Assembly (NCBI GenBank): GCA_046350635.1
Contig: JAXLZY010000005.1
Location: forward strand, 1-46,531
DNA: 46,531 nucleotides
From: CAZMHJ01 sp046350635
GTDB taxonomy: Bacteria; Patescibacteriota; Saccharimonadia; Saccharimonadales; CAIOMD01
Direction: 5' to 3'
The notes beneath the pieces are model-generated. The model did no database searches, was not told where the DNA came from, and was given only the letters and a program-made list of their open reading frames with translations. Each line of letters opens with the position of its first letter. Positions within the stretch are counted from its first letter, which is position 1. Below are positions 1-8,152 of the stretch, one piece after another. Made by a program: the position numbers and the translations under genes.

Positions 1-405
1 TCTGCGATCGTATTTGTGGCGTTAAGCACCGTAGTCGCAGGATGGCTTGGGGGTAAATCACAACATATTTCTGTATCACTTCAAACACTTTTGCCGGCTA
101 CTGCCAACACCATAGCGGTGGCTCTGCTTCTTATTGGTATTGGCCTCTTTGTGTATGGGTTTAGGCCTCGGCTTACGAGCGCTGTGGTGTATAGCGTAGT
201 TGGGTGGGCCTTTTTAGTCGAGATGCTAGGGGCTATCCTTAATTTGAATCACTTTATACTAGACACATCGCTACTACACCATATCCCGTTGGTGCCAGCT
301 GTATCAGTTCATTGGCAGATTATTTGGACGTATAGTGCGCTCGGAATTGCACTTGGTATTATTGGCGCACTTCGTTTTACGCGCCGAGACATTGAAGCAA
401 ACTAG
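1..405 (+). CDS. ABC-2 type exporter permease, C-terminal fragment
   Basis: The frame is open from the first base, so the gene begins upstream of the window and only about 134 C-terminal residues are seen. They form three to four hydrophobic segments and end in LRFTRRDIEAN. A glycine-rich last helix followed by an F-x-R-RD-[IL] tail is typical of ABC-2 permeases of the polyketide-antibiotic/daunorubicin exporter type. The protein would act in the cytoplasmic membrane with an ATPase encoded upstream. The family call rests on the general pattern and the tail motif only; another polytopic membrane protein is possible. A GTG at 16 is an internal Val, not a convincing start. Confidence 0.55.
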   Translation, partial: SAIVFVALSTVVAGWLGGKSQHISVSLQTLLPATANTIAVALLLIGIGLFVYGFRPRLTSAVVYSVVGWAFLVEMLGAILNLNHFILDTSLLHHIPLVPAVSVHWQIIWTYSALGIALGIIGALRFTRRDIEAN

Positions 406-462
406 CTTGATGGCCGTAGCCAAAAGGGGTTACACTATAACCATAAGCAAAAAGGTGGTGAT

Positions 463-1653
463 ATGGCATCTGAGCCATTGATTTTGACTGTTGAATTAGA
501 CGGCGAACAAAAAATCTATAGTCTTTACAAAGGTATAACGCGTAAGCTAACCATTGCATGTTCGTCTGACAACAATATAGTGCAGGCAAAAATTGACTTT
601 GGTGGCGAACGGCGAGTCGAAGAATTGTCTGATTCAACTGAGGGCGTTATCTATGTGGTTGAAAAAGTACTGAAAGACTATGGCTACGCCACCCAAGAAT
701 CACCTATTTCGGGAATTGGTATTAAAGTGGCAGCACCCGGCAGTAGGTTTTTGACACACGAATTTATCTCGAGTGAACGATTAAAAGCCCTTAAAGACAC
801 TCAGCAGTTTTCAGAGGGTGCCATTCAGTTTATAGTGCATGAAGTCCAACAGATTCAAAAAGTATTTGCAGGGGTGCCGATATTTGGGGTTTCTGACACG
901 GCGTATCACGCGCATAAATCAGACGCCGCTTGGAATTATGACATTAATCTAACCGTTGCCGATAGATATGAAATAAAACGATTTGGCTACAATGGACTTT
1001 CTAATGAGTCAGCCATACAGATATTAGGGAGGCATAGAGTCTTAGAACAAAAAGTAATTATTTGCCATCTCGGTAAAAATTACAGTGTTACCGCCATTAT
1101 GAATGGTAAAAGTATCAATACGTCTACAGGAATTTCACCCCAAGAAGGGGTACTATCGGCATACGTTTCAAGCGATATATCGCTGAGTGCACTTAAAACA
1201 ATAGCACTTAAAACAAACACATCACTTGACGTAGTAATTGAAGAACAATGTTTGAATGGCGGTATACAAGGTGTTGCCGGAACAAACGATACAATCAGTG
1301 CTTTACTTATCAAAGAAAAAAAAGGTGATTATCGCGCCAAACTAGCTCTAGAAATGCTCGTTGAGTCTATTCAGAAGCATATTGCACACATGGTAATTGA
1401 GCTTGGCGGGGTTGATCAGCTTGTGTTTACGGGCGAAGACGGCATTATGCTGCCGACCCTTAGAAAAAGGATTGTAGAAAAACTCGACTTTTTAGGATTG
1501 GCAATTGATTCTACGAAAAATAAATTAAAATCTGCCCCGGAAATTCCCGCCAAGATCCACCAGCGCACTAGAGTCAAGTCTATTTATGTGGTGACTACTG
1601 ATGAGTCACTAGAGATTGCATGGCGTACACGGAAGGCTCTAACGCGCGGGTAG
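463..1653 (+). CDS. Acetate kinase-fold protein, probable pseudoenzyme
   Basis: The 396-residue length matches AckA (about 400). The acetate kinase framework is visible: SDTAYH at 144-149 (FDTAFH), RFGYNGLSNE at 173-182 (YGFHGTSHE), VIICHLGKN at 198-206 (HLGNG), INTSTGISPQEG at 218-229 (DTSMGFTPLEG), GGVDQLVFTG at 315-324 and VVTTDESLEIA at 376-386. Most catalytic positions are altered. The N-terminal NAGSSS motif is gone, HRVVHGG reads IKVAAPG (Arg to Lys), both His of FHGTSH are Asn, the Arg of GTRSGD is Val, and the FTGGIGENS loop is FTGEDGIML. The catalytic Asp and C-terminal Glu remain. Phosphotransfer is therefore doubtful and a binding or regulatory role is more likely (inference). AAGGTGGTGAT just before ATG 463 is a strong ribosome binding site, with TATAAC about 20 bases upstream as a possible -10. 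The frame is intact, arguing for a maintained product. Confidence 0.75.
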   Translation: MASEPLILTVELDGEQKIYSLYKGITRKLTIACSSDNNIVQAKIDFGGERRVEELSDSTEGVIYVVEKVLKDYGYATQESPISGIGIKVAAPGSRFLTHEFISSERLKALKDTQQFSEGAIQFIVHEVQQIQKVFAGVPIFGVSDTAYHAHKSDAAWNYDINLTVADRYEIKRFGYNGLSNESAIQILGRHRVLEQKVIICHLGKNYSVTAIMNGKSINTSTGISPQEGVLSAYVSSDISLSALKTIALKTNTSLDVVIEEQCLNGGIQGVAGTNDTISALLIKEKKGDYRAKLALEMLVESIQKHIAHMVIELGGVDQLVFTGEDGIMLPTLRKRIVEKLDFLGLAIDSTKNKLKSAPEIPAKIHQRTRVKSIYVVTTDESLEIAWRTRKALTRG

Positions 1654-1709
1654 GCTGTATTTATAAGCATAAGAGTGATACTATTTTTACAACTAACTAA
1701 GAAGTAAGC

Positions 1710-1862
1710 ATGGCGCGAACCCAAACCGCAACCCAGAAAACAATTAAAAAAAAAGCTGAACGTAATGTACGGGCAAGAGCAGCCATCAACAAAAGTATTT
1801 TTCAGCCCAACGTTAACATTTTTGCCTCCAGTCTAGTATGTTGTTACAGAAGGCGCCATTAG
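1710..1862 (+). CDS. Short basic ORF, possibly the decayed N-terminus of the NRAMP gene
   Basis: ATG 1710 opens a 50-codon frame, very rich in Lys and Arg in its first 30 residues (MARTQTATQKTIKKKAERN...), and stops at TAG 1860. There is no clear ribosome binding site (AGAAGTAAGC precedes it). It lies directly before the decayed NRAMP transporter in the same direction, and a basic cytoplasmic N-terminus of this kind would suit that family, so it may be the first piece of that broken gene. It could equally be a chance frame. No independent function can be assigned. Confidence 0.25.
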   Translation: MARTQTATQKTIKKKAERNVRARAAINKSIFQPNVNIFASSLVCCYRRRH

Positions 1863-1906
1863 TAAAATCCATCTGGCACATGTAACTGTAAGAAGCTGAA
1901 TTTTCT

Positions 1907-3072
1907 TCTGCAGCACAATTTTCTTTGGCTGCTTTCCAGCTTCTCTTCCCTCACCTAGCGGTACCGCCAAGAATCGTAATACTGCGCATCGGATTGCAAT
2001 AACAGGCAAGGGATTGGCGGCCGTAATTCGTCGTCGCTACAGTCGTAAACTTGTGAGGCTGTTTATTAGTTCTTATAGCCAATGTGATTAGCATTGGGGC
2101 TGGCACAAGTCTACTATAAACTCAACGACACCTTTATTAATATTAGCTATTCGTTATTCAGCCGTATTTTACACAATGATATTTTATACTTGTCATTTTG
2201 TTAAATAAAAACACTACACAAAATCATAAGTGGCTTGCCTTGGCGCTTCTTGCATATCCATTGCTGAATACTTGTTGGTCAAGGCCGAGGATACAAATCA
2301 CTTCATACGACTCTATCCATCGTTTACGTTTAATGATCAAATGATGCCTATATCGTTGTCGGAGATGCTTGGGACAACTATCTCACACTTATTTATTCTT
2401 TGGGATGCATCGGAAGTTGTAGAAGATACAAATTGTTCATCATCATTTTAGCGGAAAATTTTAAAGAACCAAAATTACAAAGCGGTTCATACCTTGCTTA
2501 CGTGTCGATACTTTACGAGCATATTTATGGCAGCACTAGCAGCCTGGTTTATCGTCATCGTATGTACATCGATGCTGAATGAAACAGCATTTACTGAAGT
2601 AATACGCATCATGCTACTGAGCTCTCAATTACTTGTTAAAGAATTCCAAACTCTGGCTTATGCGCCAACTATTATTTTCGATTGGTATTATCGGTCTTGG
2701 TTTACTAGCTGTGCACTTGTCGCGGGATCATCTTCGTATGCGATTAGCGAAAGTCTACACTGGAAAGAGGGTTTGCATAAAAAATTCAAACGAGCAGTTG
2801 GCTTTTACGGTGTCATTATTTTTGCAACGCTCGTTGGCCTAGCTATTAATTTTTTGGGTATCGACCCAATCAAGGCGCTTGTCTTCTCGGCCGTGTTTAA
2901 TGGGGTCGCAGCAGTACCGCTTTTACTATTAATTGCCAAAATCGGTAATAGTAAAGAAATTATGGGCTCACACAAAAACGGTGTGCTCACTAATGTATTC
3001 GTACGCGTAGCGTTTGTTATTATGCTTGGCGCCTCACTCTTTATGTTCTATGCGCTCATAAAAGGTATGTAA
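1907..3072 (+). pseudogene. Decayed NRAMP-family divalent metal (Mn/Fe) transporter
   Basis: Consecutive NRAMP segments occur in the right order but in shifting frames: RIG then ITGKGLAAVIRRRYSRKL (about 1990-2050), LIANVISIGAG (2072-2104), KWLALALLAYP then IAEYLLVKAED (2230-2295), FTFNDQ...LGTTISHLFILWDASEVVED (about 2325-2430), YFTSIFMAALAAWFIVIV (about 2508-2565), VKEFQTLAYA, LFSIGIIGLGLLAV, AGSSSYAISESLHWKEGL, and finally an open stretch (about 2720-3072) with IDPIKALVFSAVFNG and the last helices. The family imports Mn2+ or Fe2+ by proton symport. At least five or six indels and several stops interrupt it, and the conserved DPSG metal-binding helix near the N-terminus is not recognisable. 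The longest remaining frame (2494-3072) would give only the C-terminal third. It is either a real pseudogene or a badly sequenced intact gene; recognisable residues inside each piece argue that the damage is recent. Confidence 0.8.
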
Positions 3073-3111
3073 TATTCAGTCTGTTCTCAGACTTTCTAGC
3101 GTATCATGTGT

Positions 3112-3792
3112 ATGAAAATTCTAGTCGTTGAAGACGAATGAAGAAGTACGAATGTACTATTAAGCGCGGGCTTCGACGAATCATACGCTGTTGATGTTTG
3201 CTATGACGCTGACGAAGGCCTTGCGAGCGCGCTGAATGATGAATATGACGTAATCGTACTCGATAGAATGCTTCCCGGAAGTATGGACGGCGTTGGCGTG
3301 TGTAAAGAAATCCGTGAAGCAGGCAATCATACGCCAATTCTTTTTTTGACCGCTAAAGATCAGGTCCGCGATAGAGTCGCTGGACTTGATGCGGGAGCTG
3401 ATGATTATTTGGTAAAACCGTTTGCATTCGAGGAACTGCTTGCTCGCATTCGAGCTTTGCTCCGTCGACCACACAGCGCCGAAAGTACAGTGCTTACGGT
3501 GGATAGCCTATCGCTTGATCCTGCAACCTATTCCGTAACACGTACCGGCACGCCAATTAGTTTATCGCGTCGTGAATTTGCACTTCTTGAGTACTTAATG
3601 CGAAACCAAAATAGGGTACTTTCGAAAGATGCCATAATGAGCCATGTATGGGATTTTGATGCTGATATTCTTCCTAATACAGTTGAAGTCTATATGGGAT
3701 ATTTACGAAATAAAGTTGAAAAACCATTTAAAGGGAGCAAGCAGCTTATACATACGCAGCGCGGCTTCGGTTACGTATTTGGTGTAAAGTAG
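3112..3792 (+). pseudogene. OmpR/PhoB-type response regulator with frameshifted receiver N-terminus
   Basis: ATG 3112 starts MKILVVEDE, the canonical receiver start, but TGA follows at 3139. The expected next segment is in another frame (TIKRGL, from about 3160), and the original frame resumes at SYAVDVCYDADEG (about 3178 on). Two compensating indels between about 3139 and 3178 explain this. The rest is intact: phosphoacceptor in VLDRMLPG (Asp at about 3259), TAKDQ, KPF, and a winged-helix DNA-binding domain ending in TQRGFGYVFG. The first downstream ATG (3268) would give 174 residues lacking the phosphoacceptor Asp, so an unphosphorylatable fragment might still be made. The stop overlaps the kinase start by one base (TAGTG), so the pair was a two-component operon. 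Beside metal transport genes it may have controlled metal homeostasis (inference). Confidence 0.8.
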
Positions 3793-4790
3793 TGATTCGA
3801 TCCGCCGTACTAAAACTTACCTTTGCATATCTCGCTATTATTATGGCGCTTAGTATTGCGTTTAGTATTACGCTCTATAGAATTTCTGACACTGAATTAA
3901 ATCACGGTCTTCGTAAACCCGGGCAGCCAGTGTTCCGCGAAACTAGCCTTTATGACTTTGATGCGTTTAGAAATGCCCGCCTCGAGGAAAGCCGTGCCAG
4001 CTTAAAAAGTAACCTTGTACTACTTAATATCATTACACTTGCAGCAGGGTTTGCGGCAAGTTATTTGCTTGCACGTAAAACACTTGAACCGATAGCAGAA
4101 GCAATGGATGCGCAAGCTCGTTTTACGGCAGATGCAAGCCATGAGCTACGAACACCACTAACGGCAATGCAAACAGAAATCGAAGTTGCCTTACGTGACA
4201 GTAAACTTACCAAAGAAGAGGCAAAAGAATTGCTTGAAAGTAATTTAGAAGAGGTAATAAAACTTCGGATGCTGTCGGATGGTTTACTTCGTTTAGCACG
4301 CCAGAAGAATGATCCGCTTACAAATACCGTGGCTGATATCCAGAAGTCAATTGACCTTGCTGTCGAACACACCAGCAAGCAAGCAAGGGTGAAATCAATA
4401 GCGGTAATCAATAAGACGGCCAAACCACTCTTAGTAAAAGGCGACTTGACCGCTTTAAGCGAATTATTCGCAATCCTTATTGATAATGCAGTTAAATACA
4501 GTGATGCAAAGACACAAGTAACGATTGACGCCAAGACACAAGACGGACAAGTTTTTGTACGTGTTAAGGATCAGGGTATGGGAATCGACCCCAAGGATGC
4601 CCCGCATATATTTGACCGTTTTTATCGAGCAGATGCTTCACGCACCAAGAAAGATGTCGGCGGTTACGGACTTGGTTTATCTATTGCGCGGAAAATAACA
4701 GAGCTCCACAAAGGTTCTATAGAAATAGAATCTACCTCTAGTAAAGGGACGGCCTTCAAAGTCACCCTTTTGCTCGCTGATAATTTATAA
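3792..4790 (+). CDS. Sensor histidine kinase (short periplasmic sensor)
   Basis: This 332-residue membrane kinase has two TM helices (about 9-28 and 75-93) enclosing only about 45 extracytoplasmic residues. It then shows the H-box DASHELRTPL with the phosphorylated His at about 117, an N-box with IDNAVKYS, the G1 motif KDQGMGI, an F-box FDRFYRAD and the G2 motif GGYGLGLSIA. All motifs needed for autophosphorylation are present. Translation starts at GTG 3792, overlapping the TAG of the regulator gene, so the two are translationally coupled. No HAMP domain is obvious, because the second helix runs almost directly into the dimerisation helix. Its cognate regulator is frameshifted, so the kinase may be orphaned. 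It ends one base before the convergent VIT1-like gene. The signal is unknown; the metal context suggests Mn or Fe. Confidence 0.9.
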   Translation: MIRSAVLKLTFAYLAIIMALSIAFSITLYRISDTELNHGLRKPGQPVFRETSLYDFDAFRNARLEESRASLKSNLVLLNIITLAAGFAASYLLARKTLEPIAEAMDAQARFTADASHELRTPLTAMQTEIEVALRDSKLTKEEAKELLESNLEEVIKLRMLSDGLLRLARQKNDPLTNTVADIQKSIDLAVEHTSKQARVKSIAVINKTAKPLLVKGDLTALSELFAILIDNAVKYSDAKTQVTIDAKTQDGQVFVRVKDQGMGIDPKDAPHIFDRFYRADASRTKKDVGGYGLGLSIARKITELHKGSIEIESTSSKGTAFKVTLLLADNL

Positions 4791-5495
4791 CTACAAACTT
4801 ACACCAAGAAAATGACCAATAGCTGCAGTTGCAGCCATTGCAACAGCTCCACCCAAAAGAACGCGGAGCGCGGCCATGACTTTACTACCACCGCCGACAG
4901 CTGCCCCAGCAGCTCCGGTAATACAAAGCGTTACAAGTGATGCAACGATAATTCCTGTTGATTTATGTCCAGCTGGTGATATCACGCTGGCTACAATTGG
5001 GAAGGCTGCTCCAATTGCAAATGAAACAGCCGAGCTGAGCGCAGCTTGCATAGGGTCGGACAACGCATGCTGGTCAATACCAAGCTCATCGCGGGCATGA
5101 GCTCCGAGGGCATCGTGATCGTGAAGTTCTTTGGCGACTTGCTTGGCAAGCTTTTTGCTGAGCCCACGTTCAATATAAATTCGTTCAAGCTCTTCAAGCT
5201 CTTCGTCTTCAAAGTGCTCAAGCTCGCGTTTTTCGATTTCGAGGTCGGCTTTTTCGCTATCCTTTTGTGAGCTGACAGATACATATTCGCCAACAGCCAT
5301 ACTAAATGCACCTGCTGTTAGTGATGCAAACCCGGCGGTCAATACGACGGCGTTACTGGCATTGGCAGCTGCAATACCAAGCATAATACTGGTAGTTGAA
5401 ATTATTCCATCGTTAGCGCCTAGTACGGCGGCACGTAACCATGGTGATCGATGTGATCGATGCTCTTCTCGTTCGATAGTTTGTGGACTTAACAT
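4791..5495 (-). CDS. VIT1/CCC1 family Fe2+/Mn2+ transporter
   Basis: The 234-residue membrane protein opens with LRAAVLGANDGIISTTSIMLG, the signature of VIT1/CCC1 (DUF125) proteins, followed by the second helix ending AFSMAVGEYVSVSSQKD. A charged cytoplasmic segment at about 82-125 (rich in Glu, with ELEHFEDEELEELERIYIERG) fits the family's metal-binding domain. Three more hydrophobic helices complete the usual five. In yeast and plants these proteins move Fe2+ or Mn2+ out of the cytosol; bacterial members are thought to do the same across the inner membrane (family knowledge). It converges with the histidine kinase without a spacer. Together with the broken NRAMP importer it marks a metal-handling locus. 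It looks complete. Confidence 0.88.
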   Translation of the reverse strand: MLSPQTIEREEHRSHRSPWLRAAVLGANDGIISTTSIMLGIAAANASNAVVLTAGFASLTAGAFSMAVGEYVSVSSQKDSEKADLEIEKRELEHFEDEELEELERIYIERGLSKKLAKQVAKELHDHDALGAHARDELGIDQHALSDPMQAALSSAVSFAIGAAFPIVASVISPAGHKSTGIIVASLVTLCITGAAGAAVGGGSKVMAALRVLLGGAVAMAATAAIGHFLGVSL

Positions 5496-5588
5496 AGTAG
5501 TTTAATGGTAAACGAACCAAGTATCTCTGTAAACACTTTTCAGAATAAGCATAAACAGCTTGCTCTCTGGTTATGACCTATGACACAC

Positions 5589-5594
5589 TAATAT
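5589..5594 (+). promoter_or_regulatory. Candidate -10 box of the enolase-like gene
   Basis: TAATAT lies five bases before ATG 5600. The arrangement matches the leaderless pattern seen repeatedly in this window and favours ATG 5600 over ATG 5573. No convincing -35 hexamer is seen. It could be a chance match in AT-rich DNA. Confidence 0.35.
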
Positions 5595-5599
5595 ACGAA

Positions 5600-6883
5600 A
5601 TGAAAATCACAAATATCCACGGACGATGGGTACTCGACTCAAGAGGAGAACCAACTATTGAAGTTGATGTGACCCTATGGGGTGGGGCCTTTGGTCGCGC
5701 CTCCGTTCCGTCGGGCGTTGCGATAGGGCGCTCGGAAGCGTCTGAGTTGCGTGATAACGTACGCCCTTTTGGTGGTATGGGTGTCAGCCGTGCACTCAAT
5801 GGCATAGAGTACACGATTAAGCCCAAATTAGTCGGTATGAATGCTGACGATCAAGAGCGTATTGATGCGGTATTGTGTGCGCTTGACGGTACATCCGATA
5901 AGCACAATTTGGGCTCAAACGCTATCTTGGCCGTTTCGCTTGCTATCGCCAAGGCAGTTGCTCAGCATCATTCGATGCCACTCTATCGCTATTTTGCACA
6001 TTTATCAGGTCATCGAGAGCTATCCTTACCAGTTCCACAGATTAATATTATTAGCGGTGGCCTCCATGCGGTTCATAGCATTGACGCGCAAGAAGTTATG
6101 ATAATCCCTGTTGGTGCACATGATGTCCATACCGCAGTCCGAATGAGTTCTGAAATATTTCAGCATCTAAAACATATCTTATCGAAAAACAAAATTTCTG
6201 GTGGCCTTGGTGACGAGGGTGGCTTTTCGGTTAGTGGCATAGCCTCATTACGCCGGGCCCTCGATTTCTTACTAGCAGCCATTGCGTCTGCAGGGTACAA
6301 GCCTGGGCGTGATATTGCGATAGCACTCGATATTGCAGCAAGCCAAATCTATCGTGATGGCCAATATCATTTCCTAAAAGAACGCAAAAATCTTTCAGTA
6401 GAAGAATTGAATAGCTGGTATATTGAATTGCTTGAATCATACCCAATTGTTTCAATCGAAGATCCTTTCGACCAAGAGGCATGGAATGATTGGACAGCGT
6501 TCACGAAGAAGCACACTAAATTACAGGTTGTAGCTGATGATCTAATAACAACAAATGAGCGTCGACTCCACAGGGCACTGCGCGAGAAAGCTGCTAATGC
6601 AATACTGATTAAACCAAGCCACATCGGTACATTAACCGAAACAGTCCACGTCACCAAACTTGCTCAACAGCATGGGCTACAAACAATCATCGCGAGTCGA
6701 GCAGGCGATACAGAAGATGCGACGATAGCACATTTAGCTGTTGGCTTAAAGACGGGTCAGCTAAAAGCTGGATCAGTAGCGAGGGGTGAACGTACGGCTA
6801 AATACAATGAACTGCTAAGAATTAGCGAAAGTCTTAAATCGGATTTATTGACTTCTGTGTGGACTGAGCGGGCTTCCGTGTAG
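5600..6883 (+). CDS. eno: Enolase family protein, divergent
   Basis: From ATG 5600 the protein has 427 residues and begins MKITNIHGRWVLDSRG, in register with ordinary enolases; ATG 5573 would add nine unlikely residues. Enolase converts 2-phosphoglycerate to phosphoenolpyruvate. Conserved sites are visible: GLHA (substrate-loop His, about 156), QEVMIIPVG (Glu about 165), GDEGGF (catalytic Glu about 206), ALDIAAS (Mg Asp about 244), IEDP (Mg Glu about 287), ADDL (Mg Asp about 313), LIKPSHIGT (catalytic Lys about 338) and LKAGS (Lys about 389). Oddities: the mobile loop SGASTG reads SGVAIG, and the SHRSGE motif reads ASRAGD, so the active-site His (E. coli His369) is Ser. Activity may be altered. 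The 3' end overlaps the convergent NADH dehydrogenase gene by 39 bases. Confidence 0.85.
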   Translation: MKITNIHGRWVLDSRGEPTIEVDVTLWGGAFGRASVPSGVAIGRSEASELRDNVRPFGGMGVSRALNGIEYTIKPKLVGMNADDQERIDAVLCALDGTSDKHNLGSNAILAVSLAIAKAVAQHHSMPLYRYFAHLSGHRELSLPVPQINIISGGLHAVHSIDAQEVMIIPVGAHDVHTAVRMSSEIFQHLKHILSKNKISGGLGDEGGFSVSGIASLRRALDFLLAAIASAGYKPGRDIAIALDIAASQIYRDGQYHFLKERKNLSVEELNSWYIELLESYPIVSIEDPFDQEAWNDWTAFTKKHTKLQVVADDLITTNERRLHRALREKAANAILIKPSHIGTLTETVHVTKLAQQHGLQTIIASRAGDTEDATIAHLAVGLKTGQLKAGSVARGERTAKYNELLRISESLKSDLLTSVWTERASV

Positions 6884-8089
6884 AGTGTGGTCAAGTGTGC
6901 TTTTACAGACAACACATGTTTCTTCGCTCTCGTCAGTTTGAATCCAAATAACAAGTGCCTTGCGCCAACCAACGATATCGCTATAGGCAACTAAATCTGC
7001 AAGGCTACGTAGTATTGCGCCAAATACACCAGCGATAGTAATGTTGCGATAAAAGAAAATAGCCCACCGTTTGCCAACCGGTACCACGGTCGCAGGTTTT
7101 AGCGGCTTATAGGGTGGTGTTTCTTTGCCAGCAAGACGACGCTTTATATCTTTGCCAACAAATGTTCCGTTATGGACGGCAGTAAGTCCAAGTCCACTAT
7201 AGGGAGTGTCGGCATTGTCACCGATAACATATAGTGAATCATCAACCCTCAGATGCTCGTCAACAATTACTTTTCCGCGCTCGTTGAGATTAAACTGGCT
7301 TTGATTTTCTTTGAAAAAGGGGCTATTGGTTACGCCCGCAGTCCATATAACCGTATGGGTTGGTATTTTGCCGTTGTCCAAGACTAAAAAGTCTTCCTCT
7401 TCACTTTCAACCTTTTTATTTAGCAAAACTCTGACACCAAGTTTCTTGAGCCGCATGAGTGCCTTGCGTGAGACCGTTTCTGGGCTTGCGGGTAAGACAC
7501 GTGGGGCAGCCTCTATTACATCAACAGTAATCCTACGACGTCGTAAGCCGTGTCTACGAACAACTTCTTTAAGGTATGAAGTGAGTGCAGCTGCCAGTTC
7601 TACACCGGTTGCACCTGCACCTATTACTACATAGTTTTTGTCAGGAGCGTGCTCGTCAAGAAGCTCTTGGTGTAAATGGGTGCGAAACTGTCGTAGCTCT
7701 TTTGCGGTTTTAATACTGTACGAACGCTCTTTAATACCAGGAATACCAAAATAGGTAGTTATCATGCCGAGTGCCAAGACGGCAAAATCATAGTGAATTG
7801 TTGTGCCATCAGTGGTGCGTAACGTTTTCTTCTCCCGGTCGATGTGGGTTACTTTGGCCCTAACAAAATCAACATTAGGTAAATCTTGGATAATTTCGCC
7901 GATTGGAATAATAGCCTCACGTTCCTTGCTGCCTGTTGCAACACGGTAAAGGGCGGCACTATATCTAAAAGTAGGTGAGTCGGATACAAGCGTAATGCGA
8001 AGGTTCTGTTTTGGGACGTTTTTTAGCTCACGCGCGAGCCTCATGCCCGCCCATCCAGAGCCGACTATAACAAGGTGCTTCTGTAGCAT
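6845..8089 (-). CDS. Type II NADH dehydrogenase (NDH-2)-like FAD/NAD oxidoreductase
   Basis: The 414-residue flavoprotein carries two Rossmann dinucleotide sites: IVGSGWAGMRLA at about 8-19 for FAD and VVIGAGATGVELAAAL at about 154-169 for NAD(P)H. It also has LALGMITTYFGIPG, the YVIGDNAD motif (second FAD contact) and AVHNGTFVGKDI near the C-terminus, the order typical of NDH-2. Such enzymes oxidise NADH and reduce quinone at the inner membrane face without pumping protons. The last 40 residues include an amphipathic region (YRNITIAGVFGAILRSLADL) suited to membrane attachment and an unusual CxxC (ETCVVCK). A -10 box TACAAT lies six bases before the ATG. The FAD oxidase gene diverges 63 bases away and could share the quinone pool. 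NDH-2 versus another quinone reductase cannot be settled here. Confidence 0.82.
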   Translation of the reverse strand: MLQKHLVIVGSGWAGMRLARELKNVPKQNLRITLVSDSPTFRYSAALYRVATGSKEREAIIPIGEIIQDLPNVDFVRAKVTHIDREKKTLRTTDGTTIHYDFAVLALGMITTYFGIPGIKERSYSIKTAKELRQFRTHLHQELLDEHAPDKNYVVIGAGATGVELAAALTSYLKEVVRRHGLRRRRITVDVIEAAPRVLPASPETVSRKALMRLKKLGVRVLLNKKVESEEEDFLVLDNGKIPTHTVIWTAGVTNSPFFKENQSQFNLNERGKVIVDEHLRVDDSLYVIGDNADTPYSGLGLTAVHNGTFVGKDIKRRLAGKETPPYKPLKPATVVPVGKRWAIFFYRNITIAGVFGAILRSLADLVAYSDIVGWRKALVIWIQTDESEETCVVCKSTLDHTLHGSPLSPHRSQ

Positions 8090-8095
8090 AAGCGT

Positions 8096-8101
8096 ATTGT
8101 A
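8096..8101 (-). promoter_or_regulatory. -10 box of the NDH-2 gene (leaderless)
   Basis: TACAAT on the minus strand is six bases from the ATG at 8089, so the mRNA should begin at or within a base or two of the start codon. It faces the divergent promoter of the FAD oxidase gene in a 63-base intergenic region. Confidence 0.5.
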
Positions 8102-8116
8102 TCAAGTATCACGCCA

Positions 8117-8145
8117 TTGCGCTTGTGATTTTTTCGGGGTACGAT
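8117..8145 (+). promoter_or_regulatory. Promoter of the FAD oxidase gene (leaderless)
   Basis: TTGCGC (8117-8122), a 17-base spacer and TACGAT (8140-8145) resemble a sigma70 promoter. The -10 is seven bases before ATG 8153, leaving almost no leader and no ribosome binding site. Confidence 0.5.
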
Positions 8146-8152
8146 TGGTGTA

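Noticed and set aside
3139..3141. In-frame TGA in the response regulator as possible UGA recoding (as in Gracilibacteria or Absconditabacteria)
   Set aside because: Other genes in the window end in TGA at sensible places (for example pheS and the small gene before rmuC), and the conserved residues after this TGA lie in another frame, so indels explain it better.
5573..5599. Upstream ATG for the enolase-like gene
   Set aside because: It adds nine residues not matching enolase starts; ATG 5600 aligns with the family and has a -10-like TAATAT five bases before it.
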